From assembly GCA_002714185.1 (NCBI GenBank), contig PAWM01000003.1:1-64000 (forward strand): a DNA stretch of 64,000 nucleotides. The letters are read 5' to 3'. This DNA is from Flavobacteriales bacterium (lineage in GTDB: Bacteria; Bacteroidota; Bacteroidia; Flavobacteriales; TMED113). Position numbers and translations under genes: made by a program. The notes under the pieces are model-generated. The model did no database searches. It was given only the letters and a program-made list of their open reading frames with translations, and was not told where the DNA came from. Shown here one piece after another: positions 9,601 through 19,012 of this stretch (positions within the stretch are counted from its first letter, which is position 1; every line of letters starts with the position of its first letter).

Positions 9601-10547
9601 TAAAAGAAATATTTATCATAGGTTTCTATTGGGCTATTATTCTCAGCATTTAGCACATAACTATGAGGTAAAGTTTCAATTCTCTTACCTTTATTATCGG
9701 TATTATATGATAAATAATAATATGTTGTATCCGTATATAAATTTTTAGTGTGCGAAAATTTATTTCCATCATAATCCCAAGTATGAGGACTTTGACCAAA
9801 AAATAAAATATAATCTTCTTGACCAAAAAAACTAGAATCATTACTGACAACCTGAATTGCTAACTCAGATAAATCATCTATTTCGATATCTCCTGACCCT
9901 GAAACAGGTAAAGCCTCTTTTAACATACCAGCTTTATTACCAAATATTTTTAAATAATCTGGATTAATACTATTAATGTCTAGACCAATAGAGTTTAAAA
10001 AATTGCCATCAATTTTATGCAAACCAGATTTTACGACCCCAAGCTTATACCATATGCCTGCTTCTAACACAGAGGAAGATTTCATATTATTAGAAGGAAC
10101 TCTTCTAGAATTAACATTGCTTTCAATAATTTGAATACTAAAATCTAAAACCTTTTCAACTAAACCACTTTGTTTTCTAAATGGGACCAAATAAAAAATT
10201 ACATAATTTTGTTTTTTTTCAGTAGTAACATAATAATTAAACCGCACCTCACTAGTCAATTCTTCTTTTTCAATCATATTTAAATCGGAATTGGAAACAA
10301 TTTCATAATTTAAATTTTTTAAAATTATTTCAACATTATTTGAGCATACTGGAATCTTTTCGACATAGATATTATTCAAACTTATTGATGTATCTTGAAT
10401 GGAATTTTTAAAATCTAATCTATTTAATAAAGAATCTGTCTCTGTACAAATATTGTGTTCTGACCAATAAATAGTTCTTGCTTCTTGAGAAAAACAAACA
10501 AAAAACAAACAAAAGAAAAAAACTAAACAATACAAATACTTACCCAT
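6663..10547 (-). CDS. porU: type IX secretion system sortase PorU
   Basis: This 1294-residue secreted protein is the gingipain-like (peptidase C25) component that removes C-terminal sorting domains from type IX cargo and attaches the cargo to the surface. The signal peptide covers about residues 1-20. The C25 domain spans about 541-915, with catalytic His792 (in YVGHGGE) and Cys826 (in TATCEF) both retained. Ig-like and beta-rich segments follow. A type A sorting domain ends the protein: FPNPSSS near 1205, then a Gly-rich IYIYRL strand and EKLIILR. Retention of its own sorting domain matches known PorU. It is divergent from the porP/gldJ genes and upstream of porV. Confidence 0.95.
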   Translation of the reverse strand: MGKYLYCLVFFFCLFFVCFSQEARTIYWSEHNICTETDSLLNRLDFKNSIQDTSISLNNIYVEKIPVCSNNVEIILKNLNYEIVSNSDLNMIEKEELTSEVRFNYYVTTEKKQNYVIFYLVPFRKQSGLVEKVLDFSIQIIESNVNSRRVPSNNMKSSSVLEAGIWYKLGVVKSGLHKIDGNFLNSIGLDINSINPDYLKIFGNKAGMLKEALPVSGSGDIEIDDLSELAIQVVSNDSSFFGQEDYILFFGQSPHTWDYDGNKFSHTKNLYTDTTYYYLSYNTDNKGKRIETLPHSYVLNAENNSPIETYDKYFFYEEDNVNLVNTGRRWFGESFSFDYSQDFETPIGTWSVDSLLITVSLAARSSILTQFDISNGNTNIASINMPTVSPTSSDYYKSILYEDQFLVSNSSDISFSFNNNGNTSALAWLDYFILQGRSNDFNINSSSHFLFRDTKTVGSGVLTDFQFFRINSNLNFTIWDVTDPLNVKKQLLALDELYGAFKTNTSVLKEFLVFGNSNIAFTPSFYGPVSNQNIHGSSIPDYVIVTHPKFINAATRLANFHKDNNDENVLLLTTEQVYNEFSTGSQDVSAIRNMMKMFYDRSETVDQIPKNLLLFGDASFDYKNQLYESSNYVPTYQSTVSSSIEASYCTDDYFVVLDDGEGGWNGGLNNTISQNSIDIGVGRIPVQNVNDAEAYVDKLINYNSISSRGEWKNKISFVADDADAGWESSLIIHADALAEKVDSLHPHFNINKIYLDSYQQSLSLGSQRYPQAQEDLIKTIQDGVLIVNYVGHGGEVGWASERILELADINSFDNINRLPVFITATCEFTRYDDPTRVSAGEFLLLNNNGGAIALYSTSRTVSESQTYYLVDALYNYLLNQNLGYSLGEVLVECKNDPLSGLNITKRKFSFFGDPHLSLAYPKFNVHTSSIELLDSLGQVHNEDLDLNDTINSLSYVRISGFINDDAGGDLETNNILSNYSGTLFMTVFDKPELYTTLNNDGFLSSPFNYYLQNNIIYNGKVDVIDGEWSFEFIVPKDISYQYGEGKISYYATDSILGEASGLSQDIVIGGISDCASIDLEGPTIQLFMNDTNFVSGGYTNGDPELLALLYDKSGINTIGTGIGHDLTAILDQDSWSQYILNDYYESDLNSFQSGQVIYPFSNLNEGEHTLSFKAWDVYNNSSIMDINFFVTTSSQLAIEHLLNFPNPSSSYTNFVFEHNRPGDILDISVDIFSLNGDLVKSLSRSVVATGFRDNSISWSIDNSISRGIYIYRLSVKSKNDGSTSQKTEKLIILR

Positions 10548-10701
10548 AGAATATAAAATTATATTAAATCTAATATAAATAACGAATCCTGAAGGGTTTA
10601 ATTATAAATAATATAATTAAACATCAAATATCAATATGTTATTTGTGCTTTTATAAAAAAATTATTGTATAATTGTTCGTTCTGTTGTACATTATAATAA
10701 T

Positions 10702-11733
10702 ATGAAATTCATCTTCAAATTCTTTTTTATTATTCTCCTGTTTATCTCCTCTTTGAGAGTAACTGCACAAGATCCTCATTTTTCTCAATTTTATGCAAAT
10801 CCTATGTATCTTAATCCTGCATATACAGGAATTAATTTTTGCCCGACCTGGGTAGTAAATTATCGTAATCAATGGCCAGCTCTTCCAGGCGATTATGTTA
10901 CGTATAATAGTTCTTTTGACTTTGGACTAAATGAAATCCATGGAGGTTTAGGCTTAATCGCATTACACGACAATGCTGGTAGTGGAGTTATGACAACTAA
11001 TAAAATTTCACTTCTTTATTCATATCATAGCAGATTATCTAGCACAACAGGACTTTATGCTGGATTTCAATTTACCTACTTTCAAAGAAAATTAAACACA
11101 AATCATTTCTTTGGCGACCAAATTGACGAATTATATGGCTTTATATATCCGACATTTGACCCACTTTCTGCTGAAGAATATTTTAATGTCAACTACACTG
11201 ATTTATCTGCTGGAATTTTATTAACTCAAGACAGATACTGGCTAGGCTTTGCAGCACACCATCTGACTGAACCTAATTATGCATTCTTAGACTCATATAA
11301 TGAAGGTAAATTGCCTATGAAGATCACAGTACACGGAGGTTCTAAAATTGTGGTGGAAGATTTAGGTTGGTTTAACAACACATTTCTTTCAAGATTTACC
11401 ACACTAACACCACATTTTGTTTTTCAAAAACAAGCAGAATCTGAGCAAATAAACATTGGAGGACTACTTTCAGGCGATCATTTAGGTGTAGGCCTTGGTT
11501 ACCGAAGAGGATTTAATAATTCAGATGCCTTGATAATATTATTAGGCTATGAAACAACTCAAAATTCTTCTACAGCTTTCTTTCAGGGTCTTAAAATTGG
11601 ATATAGTTATGATTTAACCATATCTAAACTTGGATTATCATCAGGGGGTGCTCATGAAATATCTTTACGAATGCAATTACCTTGTATTTATATATCTCCT
11701 TCACAAAATACCATTCCTTGTCCAAAATTTTAA
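10702..11733 (+). CDS. PorP/SprF family type IX secretion outer membrane protein
   Basis: This 343-residue beta-barrel protein has a signal peptide (cleavage about after VTA at 22). The family start DPHFSQFYANPMYLNPAYTG follows immediately. PorP/SprF proteins are type IX accessory barrels: PorP works in the core complex, and SprF paralogues work with particular surface adhesins such as SprB. The gene sits between divergent porU and gldJ, so a core or gliding role is likely, but sequence alone does not separate PorP from SprF. The C-terminal codons and stop are part of a small tandem duplication (11713-11769). Confidence 0.9.
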   Translation: MKFIFKFFFIILLFISSLRVTAQDPHFSQFYANPMYLNPAYTGINFCPTWVVNYRNQWPALPGDYVTYNSSFDFGLNEIHGGLGLIALHDNAGSGVMTTNKISLLYSYHSRLSSTTGLYAGFQFTYFQRKLNTNHFFGDQIDELYGFIYPTFDPLSAEEYFNVNYTDLSAGILLTQDRYWLGFAAHHLTEPNYAFLDSYNEGKLPMKITVHGGSKIVVEDLGWFNNTFLSRFTTLTPHFVFQKQAESEQINIGGLLSGDHLGVGLGYRRGFNNSDALIILLGYETTQNSSTAFFQGLKIGYSYDLTISKLGLSSGGAHEISLRMQLPCIYISPSQNTIPCPKF

Positions 11734-11769
11734 TATAAAATACTATTCCTTATCTAAAATTTTAATATA
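11713..11769 (+). repeat. two-copy tandem repeat across the end of the PorP/SprF-like gene
   Basis: The 25 bases at 11713-11737 recur at 11745-11769 with two differences (period 32). Both copies contain the ATTCCTT start and an AAAATTTTAATATA end. The first copy encodes the last residues and TAA stop; the second is in the intergenic gap before gldJ. It looks like a recent slippage or duplication event. Confidence 0.8.
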
Positions 11770-11838
11770 TTAGTTCAAAATTATTTAGAGCTACTATCGT
11801 TGTAGAATACTATAATCATATAAAATATCTTTAAAATT

Positions 11839-14052
11839 ATGAAGTTATTAACAAATTGGAAGGGACTCTTTTCTATATCTATCGCACTAACACTTATCAG
11901 TTCATGTGGAATGCCTGAAGCTGAAGATTTCTCAACAACTACAGGTTGGGCAATGAATTGGCAACAAAACGGAGGATTTGATGCTAAATTAAAAAATGGA
12001 TCATCAGAGGATTACAAATGGAACGGGACACAAATTCCATCTAATATGGTGTTTGTTCAGGGGGGAACATTTGTTATGGGTAGAACACAAGAAGATGTGA
12101 TGCAAGAAGGAAATAATTTACAAAAAGAAGCTACAGTTTCTTCTTTTTGGATGGATCAAACAGAAATAACAAATTTACAGTATAGAGAATACACCTATTG
12201 GATGAAACGAGTATTCTGGGAAGATGGTGAAGGTATCTATTCTTACCTATATACACATGCATTACCTGATAGTACAGTTTGGAGGTCAGAATTAAGCTAC
12301 AACGAACCAATGGTAAATCAATATTTTAGACATCCTGCATACCAAAACTACCCTGTCGTAGGAGTTAGCTGGCAGCAAGCAGTAGATTATTGTGACTGGA
12401 GAACTGATAGGGTAAACGAAAGAAGACTGATTGAATCTGGTGCACTAGGTAAGCCTGAAAAAGCATGGAAAAAATACAAAGAAGGATACTGGGATGAAGC
12501 TGAAGCAGTAGGATACTTTAATACATTAAAATACTTAAAGTATGATGAATATAAACTTGACAACTGGGATAAACCAGACGAATTAAAAAAAGGATTACCT
12601 GATTTAGGAGCAAGAGATGATGATGAACCAAGTTATAGAAAAAAGTTACGAAAGATAAAAATAGAGGATGGTATCTTCACATCACCTTATAGATTACCTA
12701 CTGAAGCAGAGTGGGAATTTGCTGCAGTTGCAGGTTATAACACGACTGTAAATTTGGATGGTAATCAACATGGTAAATTTTACCCTTGGAGAAGCTTTGA
12801 TGCAGATTATCACCAAGCCAATGGATCAAAATCAGGTAGAAATTCATTAAGACAACCTTATGATGGAAAAGATTTTGATATAAAGAGACAACAATACGGT
12901 TTACTAAGAGGAGATAATAAGCAAAATGCATTTATAAATGCTATCACAGATAATGCACAATTTACCGAGGGAAAAGAAACATTTGCCTCAAGAAGTCATA
13001 TAGGATATGATAATTATATGATGACTCCCGCATATAGAGATATAAGTTTTGAAGAAATGAGAACTGGACAATTTCTAGCAAACTTTAGACACGGAAGAGG
13101 TGACTATGCAGGTGTATCACCAGTTAATAATGACTTAGGCACAATGACTATGCCAGTTGGTTCTTTTCCTCCTAATGATTGGGGATTATATGACATGGCT
13201 GGTAATGTTAGTGAATGGGTTATGGATGTTTATAGACCATTAACACCTCTTGTTTCTAGTGATTTAAATCCTTTTAGAGGAAATTTATTTAAGGAAATTG
13301 CTAGAGGTGACGATGGTTATGTTAAAATGCTGGAAGATTTAGAAGATTCCGAAGCAATAAAAATGGGACTCATGGATGAAGAAACAAAAGATTACATCTT
13401 CCCAGCAAACCCAGGAACTATGGTGACTATAAATGAACAGCTTGATGGAAATGATGATCCACTAGGTGATAATGAAGGAGATAATTTTCCGCATGAAAAC
13501 CCACATGCAATTTACAAGGGTAGAGATTTAGGCATGAACGGAGAATATAATTATGAAAACCCAAACTCAACACATTCTGCAGAAAATTCAAATAACGATC
13601 GTCCATATGGAAGAGATGCATACGACTACTTAACACCTAAATCATCTAATCCTAGGACTAGCCCAAAAAGACAATACCAAAGAGCTAATAATATTGACTA
13701 CAGAGACGGAGAAGGACAAACAGCATTTGAAAATAGCGATCAACGATCAGTAAATTATAGTGGATGGGGATTATATGACTATGGAAGAACCACACTGGTT
13801 AATAATTATTCTAGAATCTACAAAGGGGGCTCATGGCAAGATGATGCTTATTGGTTAAGCCCTGGCACAAAAAGATATCTAAATGAGGACTTAGCAAAAA
13901 GTGACATTGGTTTTAGATGTGTAATTGATCATTTAGGACATGTGTCAGGTGGAATGTATGCCGGTTATGATAAAGGAAAAGCTAAAGATCAAGTTAATCC
14001 TACTCTTTGGAAATATAAGTATCATGATAATGATAATAAAAATATCGAGTAA
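11839..14052 (+). CDS. gldJ: gliding motility / type IX secretion lipoprotein GldJ
   Basis: This 737-residue outer-membrane lipoprotein has a lipobox ending at Cys23 (LISSC) and a formylglycine-generating-enzyme-like (SUMF1) fold. The fold is seen in MVFVQGGTFVMGR near residue 72, YPVVGVSWQQAVDYC near 173, SPYRLPTEAEWEFA near 280, DMAGNVSEWVMD near 453, and the C-terminal GGSWQDDAYW / DIGFRCV. GldJ is a non-enzymatic scaffold needed for gliding and type IX secretion and for stability of GldK. The protein is longer than characterised GldJ (about 560 residues), with the extra length mainly in an acidic, Asn-rich stretch at about 490-640. It is followed by a terminator and murF. Confidence 0.93.
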   Translation: MKLLTNWKGLFSISIALTLISSCGMPEAEDFSTTTGWAMNWQQNGGFDAKLKNGSSEDYKWNGTQIPSNMVFVQGGTFVMGRTQEDVMQEGNNLQKEATVSSFWMDQTEITNLQYREYTYWMKRVFWEDGEGIYSYLYTHALPDSTVWRSELSYNEPMVNQYFRHPAYQNYPVVGVSWQQAVDYCDWRTDRVNERRLIESGALGKPEKAWKKYKEGYWDEAEAVGYFNTLKYLKYDEYKLDNWDKPDELKKGLPDLGARDDDEPSYRKKLRKIKIEDGIFTSPYRLPTEAEWEFAAVAGYNTTVNLDGNQHGKFYPWRSFDADYHQANGSKSGRNSLRQPYDGKDFDIKRQQYGLLRGDNKQNAFINAITDNAQFTEGKETFASRSHIGYDNYMMTPAYRDISFEEMRTGQFLANFRHGRGDYAGVSPVNNDLGTMTMPVGSFPPNDWGLYDMAGNVSEWVMDVYRPLTPLVSSDLNPFRGNLFKEIARGDDGYVKMLEDLEDSEAIKMGLMDEETKDYIFPANPGTMVTINEQLDGNDDPLGDNEGDNFPHENPHAIYKGRDLGMNGEYNYENPNSTHSAENSNNDRPYGRDAYDYLTPKSSNPRTSPKRQYQRANNIDYRDGEGQTAFENSDQRSVNYSGWGLYDYGRTTLVNNYSRIYKGGSWQDDAYWLSPGTKRYLNEDLAKSDIGFRCVIDHLGHVSGGMYAGYDKGKAKDQVNPTLWKYKYHDNDNKNIE

Positions 14053-14080
14053 ATTACAAGTGAAATATGTATTAATTCAA

Positions 14081-14108
14081 AAAAAACCCAAGTAAAATTG
14101 GGTTTTTT
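14081..14108 (+). terminator. rho-independent terminator after gldJ
   Basis: An 11-base-pair stem (AAAAAACCCAA with TTGGGTTTTTT) encloses the loop GTAAAA and ends in a T run, 28 bases after the gldJ stop and before murF. The flanking A and T runs mean it could work in both directions. Confidence 0.85.
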
Positions 14109-14129
14109 TATATTTACAATTCAACAATA

Positions 14130-15458
14130 ATGAATTCTATAGAAATATATAAACTTTATTTAAAAAATAATTGTAAGATATGTATAGATACTAGATCTGA
14201 AAAAATAAAAGATTCTATTTTTTTTGCTATTAAAGGACAGAACTTCGACGGTAATGATTTTATACAAGAAGCAATCAATAAAGGTGCAAGTTATACTATC
14301 GTAGATAAAAATACTTCTCATCAACATAAATGTATAATAAAAGTTGAAAATAGTTTAAAAACGCTTCAGGAAATATCCAAGATACATCGAGAATACTATA
14401 ATATCCCGGTTATAGGAATTACTGGGTCTAATGGAAAAACTACTACAAAAAATATCTTAACTCATATACTATCATCAAAGTATAAAGTACTAAGTACTAA
14501 AGGTAATCTAAATAACCATATTGGTGTACCTATAACCTTATTATCTATTAAAAAAACTCATGAACTAGCTATAATAGAGATGGGAGCTAATCATACAGGC
14601 GAAATTAATCAACTTTGTAAAATTGCAAAACCAACTCACGGAATTATTACAAATATTGGTGATGCACACATAGGGGAATTTGGTAGTTTTAATAATATCA
14701 TACAAGCTAAAAGTGAACTATTTAATTATTTGAAAAATAACAAGGGCTACATTATATATAATGAAGATGATCACATCCTTAAAAATCTAGTAAATAATTA
14801 TTCTCTAGCATTAACATATAAAATTCCTTTTTTTGAAAAAGAAAAATTAAACAATAAAAATAATAACTATAAATATAATTGTAATCCATTTATAAATATC
14901 CATAATATCAAACTCATCAACACTGAGATGATTAAAACTAAAATAATTGGAAACTATAATATCAATAACATTATTGCATCTTTAACAATTGCTAATATCT
15001 TTAAAGTTTCAAATCAAAATATTCAAAAAGCTCTGCAAAGTATTGAATTAGATAACAATAGGTCACAATTTATTCAAACTAAAAAAAATGATATAATACT
15101 TGATGCTTACAATGCTAACCCAACTAGTATGACTAGTGGAATTCAAAACTTTATAGATGTATTTCAATTTTTTAGATACCAAAATAAATTATTAATACTA
15201 GGAGATATGCTTGAGTTAGGGGGAAATAAACTAAAATACCATCAAGAAATTATTGATTTTATTCAGTCAAAAAATATTACCAAATGCATACTAGTTGGTG
15301 AAATTTTTAACAGTACTAAAGCACACAACAATTATCTATATGTAAATTCAATCGAAGACTGCCTTATATTACTAAAAAAAATGAATATCAACAAACACTC
15401 CATATTTATAAAAGGGTCTAGGTCTTTAAAAATGGAAAAGACTTTAGAATACTTATAA
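14130..15458 (+). CDS. murF: UDP-N-acetylmuramoyl-tripeptide--D-alanyl-D-alanine ligase
   Basis: MurF adds D-Ala-D-Ala to the UDP-MurNAc tripeptide, the last cytoplasmic step of peptidoglycan precursor synthesis. In this 442-residue protein the ATP-binding loop GSNGKTT is at 99-105. Further Mur-ligase signatures are the EMGANHTGEI segment near 150, the NNIIASL segment near 274, and DAYNANPTSM near 324. The C-terminal domain carries GDMLELG. The length is normal. Its stop codon directly abuts the stop codon of secA on the other strand, with no bases between. The gldJ-murF order is also found in other gliding flavobacteria. Confidence 0.95.
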   Translation: MNSIEIYKLYLKNNCKICIDTRSEKIKDSIFFAIKGQNFDGNDFIQEAINKGASYTIVDKNTSHQHKCIIKVENSLKTLQEISKIHREYYNIPVIGITGSNGKTTTKNILTHILSSKYKVLSTKGNLNNHIGVPITLLSIKKTHELAIIEMGANHTGEINQLCKIAKPTHGIITNIGDAHIGEFGSFNNIIQAKSELFNYLKNNKGYIIYNEDDHILKNLVNNYSLALTYKIPFFEKEKLNNKNNNYKYNCNPFINIHNIKLINTEMIKTKIIGNYNINNIIASLTIANIFKVSNQNIQKALQSIELDNNRSQFIQTKKNDIILDAYNANPTSMTSGIQNFIDVFQFFRYQNKLLILGDMLELGGNKLKYHQEIIDFIQSKNITKCILVGEIFNSTKAHNNYLYVNSIEDCLILLKKMNINKHSIFIKGSRSLKMEKTLEYL

Positions 15459-18400
15459 TTAACCTCTTCTCATCTTTCTTTCTTGTGCTCTTCTTTGTCT
15501 TCTTGTAAGCTGTTGCTTATTTAATGATGCTTGATTAGCTCCCTGGCGGGAAGGCATCCTTTCTTCTTGACCCCTAGAAGCTTTTCCCTCTATTTGCTTT
15601 TTGGGAATATTTTTTAATTCTTTTGGATCTCTTTGCGGCAAATTAGCTTTAAATAAAAATGAAATAGAGTCTCTATTTATCTCCTCTAGCATTTTACTAA
15701 ATAAGTTGAAGGATTCAAATTTATATATTAATAACGGGTCCTTTTGTTCATAAACTGCACCTTGCACTGATTGTTTTAAATCATCCATTGCTTTAAGATG
15801 CTCCTTCCATGTTTTATCGATACAAGCTAAAATTATACCTTTCTCAAATGAATTAATAATAGATTGACCAGAGTCATTAATAGTGTCTTCTAAATTACAT
15901 ACTATATTAATAGTAGTAATACCGTCTGTGAAAGGAATTAGAATATTTTTATAATTATTATCTTCAGATTCATATATTCTTTGAATCACAGGTAGTGCTT
16001 GCTCCTTAATTCTTAATAATTTTTTCTCATAATTATCTTGAATTTCTTTACTCATTGTTAAAGCATATTCATCAAGTGAATCTCTTATTTTATTAATATC
16101 AACAGTATTAATTAATTTTTCATCAGAAAAAGTAATAATAATATCAGACTTTAAATCTTCAGAGTTTTGATCATCAATATGATTCTCTAAAATACTATAT
16201 ACTGTATCGAATATCATATTAGAAATATCTAAATGCAATCTTTCTCCCGATAAAGCATTTTTTCTTTTTTTATAAATGACTTCTCTTTGTGAATTCATTA
16301 CATCATCATATTCTAAAAGCCTCTTTCTAATTCCATAATTATTTTCTTCAATTTTCTTCTGTGCTCTTTCTATTGATTTTGTGACCATACTATGCTGAAT
16401 AACTTCACCCTCCTGCAATCCCATTCTATCCATAAGCTTCGCAATTCTATCTGACCCAAATAATCGCATAAGATTATCTTCTAAAGAAACAAAAAACTGT
16501 GAAGAACCAGCATCACCTTGCCTACCAGCACGACCACGGAGCTGCCTATCCACTCTTCTTGAGTCATGACGTTCAGTACCAATAATTGCTAAACCACCTG
16601 AATCAATTACTGATGGAGACAATTTTATATCTGTACCTCTACCTGCCATATTTGTAGCAATAGTTACAGTACCAGGAGCACCTGCTTCAGCCACAATATC
16701 TGCTTCCTTCTGATGAAGTTTTGCATTTAATATATTATGCTTAATTTTCACTGAACGAAGTAATCGGCTAACTAACTCCGAAATTTCTACTGAAGTTGTA
16801 CCAACTAGAACAGGTCTATTTTCTTTAGTCAGTGCCACAATCTCTTCAATGACAGCATTATATTTTTCTCTATTAGTTTTATAAACATAATCGTCTTTAT
16901 CATCCCTAACAACAGGTTTATTTGTAGGGACAGAAACAACATCTAACTTGTATATATCCCATAGTTCACCAGCCTCTGTTTCTGCTGTACCAGTCATACC
17001 AGATAATTTTTGATACATTCTAAAATAATTCTGCAAGGAAATCGATGCTAAAGTTTGAGTTGCATCCTCAATTTTACAGTTTTCTTTTGCTTCAATTGCT
17101 TGGTGCAAACCGTCTGAATATCTTCTTCCCTCCATAATTCTACCAGTTTGCTCATCCACAATCTTCACTTTATCATCAACAACTACATAGTCAACATCTT
17201 TTTCAAATAAGGTATATGCTTTCAATAATTGTGTGAGCGTGTGAATTCTTTCACTTTTAACTGAATAGTTTCTAATTATATCTTCTTTTTCAGAAACATT
17301 TTTTGCTTTTGATAATTCTTCTCCAATATCAGGTAAAATAAAGAATTTTGAATCACCTGAAATAGTTGACAACAATTCTAAACCTTTATCAGTGAGCTCA
17401 ATTGCTTTATTTTTTTCTTCAATTGTGAAAAATAATTCATCATCAATAATATGCATATTTTTACTTTGCTCTTGCATATAAAAATTTTCGGTTTTCTGAA
17501 GCAATGTTTTAATGCCGTCCTGACTTAAAAATTTTATTAATGATTTCGTCTTTGGCAAACCTCTATATGCACGAAATAATTTTACTCCTCCTTCTTTATC
17601 ATCATTTTCAGATATTTTTGATTTTGCTAATATTAATTCATTGTTCACAAAAGCTTTTTGTTGCTTAACTAAATTCTCTATAGTAGGCTTTAAATCTTTA
17701 AACTCTTGTTTTGTATCTCTGGGCACTGGACCCGAAATAATAAGAGGAGTTCTTGCATCATCAATTAAAACAGAATCTACTTCATCTATAATTGCAAAAT
17801 TATGTGGTCTTTGAACTAAATCAGTAATATTTTGAGCCATATTATCCCTTAGATAATCAAAACCAAATTCATTATTTGTACCATATGTGACATCACATTG
17901 ATATGCTGTTTTTCGTTCACTTGAATTTGGCTGATACTTATCTATACAATCTACACTTAAACCATGAAATTCAAATAAAGGCCCCATCCACTCTGCATCA
18001 CGTTTTGCAAGATAATTATTAACCGTAACAACATGTACTCCCAGACCAGTTAATGCATTTAAATAAATCGCTAATGTAGAAACAAGTGTTTTACCTTCTC
18101 CTGTTTGCATTTCTGCAATTTTTCCCTGATGTAAAACTAATCCACCTATTAATTGCACATCATAGTGAATCATATCCCATTTCTTCATCACACCACCTGA
18201 AACCCAACTTGTGTCCCATATAGCCTGATTATTTTCTATTTTAACATAATCAACATTACCATTAAGTTGATAATCAAGATTATTAGCTTTTACCTTTATT
18301 GATTTTTCATTATAAAATCTTGAAGCCGTTTCTTTAATTAATGCAAATGCTTCAACTTTAATCTGATCTAATCTTTTTTCTAATTTTTCGTACCTTATGT

Positions 18401-18680
18401 TTTGCAAATCATCAATCTCCTTATATATATTTTCTTGAACGTTTCTCTCCTTTTCATGTTTAACACTTTTCCTAAGTATTGTTATTTTATCATTATAATC
18501 TTTACTAATTAGATCTAAACTTGATTTAAAATCTATTGTTTTCTGGCGAAGATCATCATTAGACAAATTTTGAAAAGAAATTTGATGAGATAAAATTTCC
18601 TTTAAAATAGGATTTAACTCCTTTAAATCACGATCTGATTTTGTTCCAAAAAAATTCAAAATAGTTGAAAGGAAATTCAT
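15459..18680 (-). CDS. secA: preprotein translocase ATPase SecA
   Basis: SecA is the motor ATPase that drives unfolded preproteins through SecYEG; most exported proteins in this window depend on it. The protein has 1073 residues. The Walker A motif MQTGEGKT is at 191-198 and the DEVD box at 299-302. The GTSVEISELVS helicase region and the TNMAGRGTDI / GRAGRQGD motifs of the second nucleotide-binding fold are present. It exceeds the E. coli length because of insertions usual in Bacteroidota. The C-terminus ends in a basic RRQRRAQERKMRRG stretch and lacks the zinc-binding SEC-C motif. It converges on murF without a gap. Confidence 0.97.
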   Translation of the reverse strand: MNFLSTILNFFGTKSDRDLKELNPILKEILSHQISFQNLSNDDLRQKTIDFKSSLDLISKDYNDKITILRKSVKHEKERNVQENIYKEIDDLQNIRYEKLEKRLDQIKVEAFALIKETASRFYNEKSIKVKANNLDYQLNGNVDYVKIENNQAIWDTSWVSGGVMKKWDMIHYDVQLIGGLVLHQGKIAEMQTGEGKTLVSTLAIYLNALTGLGVHVVTVNNYLAKRDAEWMGPLFEFHGLSVDCIDKYQPNSSERKTAYQCDVTYGTNNEFGFDYLRDNMAQNITDLVQRPHNFAIIDEVDSVLIDDARTPLIISGPVPRDTKQEFKDLKPTIENLVKQQKAFVNNELILAKSKISENDDKEGGVKLFRAYRGLPKTKSLIKFLSQDGIKTLLQKTENFYMQEQSKNMHIIDDELFFTIEEKNKAIELTDKGLELLSTISGDSKFFILPDIGEELSKAKNVSEKEDIIRNYSVKSERIHTLTQLLKAYTLFEKDVDYVVVDDKVKIVDEQTGRIMEGRRYSDGLHQAIEAKENCKIEDATQTLASISLQNYFRMYQKLSGMTGTAETEAGELWDIYKLDVVSVPTNKPVVRDDKDDYVYKTNREKYNAVIEEIVALTKENRPVLVGTTSVEISELVSRLLRSVKIKHNILNAKLHQKEADIVAEAGAPGTVTIATNMAGRGTDIKLSPSVIDSGGLAIIGTERHDSRRVDRQLRGRAGRQGDAGSSQFFVSLEDNLMRLFGSDRIAKLMDRMGLQEGEVIQHSMVTKSIERAQKKIEENNYGIRKRLLEYDDVMNSQREVIYKKRKNALSGERLHLDISNMIFDTVYSILENHIDDQNSEDLKSDIIITFSDEKLINTVDINKIRDSLDEYALTMSKEIQDNYEKKLLRIKEQALPVIQRIYESEDNNYKNILIPFTDGITTINIVCNLEDTINDSGQSIINSFEKGIILACIDKTWKEHLKAMDDLKQSVQGAVYEQKDPLLIYKFESFNLFSKMLEEINRDSISFLFKANLPQRDPKELKNIPKKQIEGKASRGQEERMPSRQGANQASLNKQQLTRRQRRAQERKMRRG

Positions 18681-18719
18681 TACTAAAAATATTTATGTAA
18701 TAGTTTTTGTATAATCGGA

Positions 18720-18944
18720 CTAATACTCTTCCTCATTCCAAAGAAAATCATCTGAAGAAGGATAATCAGGCCAAACTTCTTCAATAGAATCATAAGATTC
18801 ACCTTCATCTTCTATTGACTGCAAATTCTCAACCACTTCCAAAGGAGCACCTGATCTAATTGCATAATCTATTAACTCGTCCTTAGAGGCTGGCCAAGGA
18901 GCATCACTGAGGTATGAAGCTAATTCTAAAGTCCAATATGACAT
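18720..18944 (-). CDS. DUF2795 domain protein
   Basis: This is a 74-residue acidic soluble protein of the small DUF2795 family, recognised from the LELASYLSDAPWPASKDEL start and the EDEGESYDSIEE-WPDYP continuation. The C-terminus is rich in Asp and Glu (FLWNEEEY). The family is widespread in Bacteroidota and of unknown function. It lies upstream of secA on the same strand (39-base gap) and could be co-transcribed with it. There are no membrane segments and no cysteines. Confidence 0.85.
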   Translation of the reverse strand: MSYWTLELASYLSDAPWPASKDELIDYAIRSGAPLEVVENLQSIEDEGESYDSIEEVWPDYPSSDDFLWNEEEY

Positions 18945-19012
18945 ATCTATAATATCTATTATTTTGCAAATATAAATTATTTAATTTTTTTTCCAAATCA
19001 CACAAAGAGATA

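Noticed and set aside
6663-10547. Gingipain-like virulence protease
   Set aside because: The C25 domain is that of the sortase PorU; size, own sorting domain and adjacent porV support the secretion role.
10651-10872. Minus-strand reading frame between porU and the PorP/SprF-like gene
   Set aside because: It lies mostly antisense to the signal peptide and start of the PorP/SprF-like protein and encodes no plausible domain.
12698-13636. Minus-strand reading frames inside gldJ
   Set aside because: They are His/Leu-rich antisense shadows of a well-supported gene.
11839-14052. Formylglycine-generating sulfatase-modifying enzyme
   Set aside because: The FGE-like fold is in a lipoprotein matching GldJ, beside type IX genes and murF, with no sulfatase nearby.
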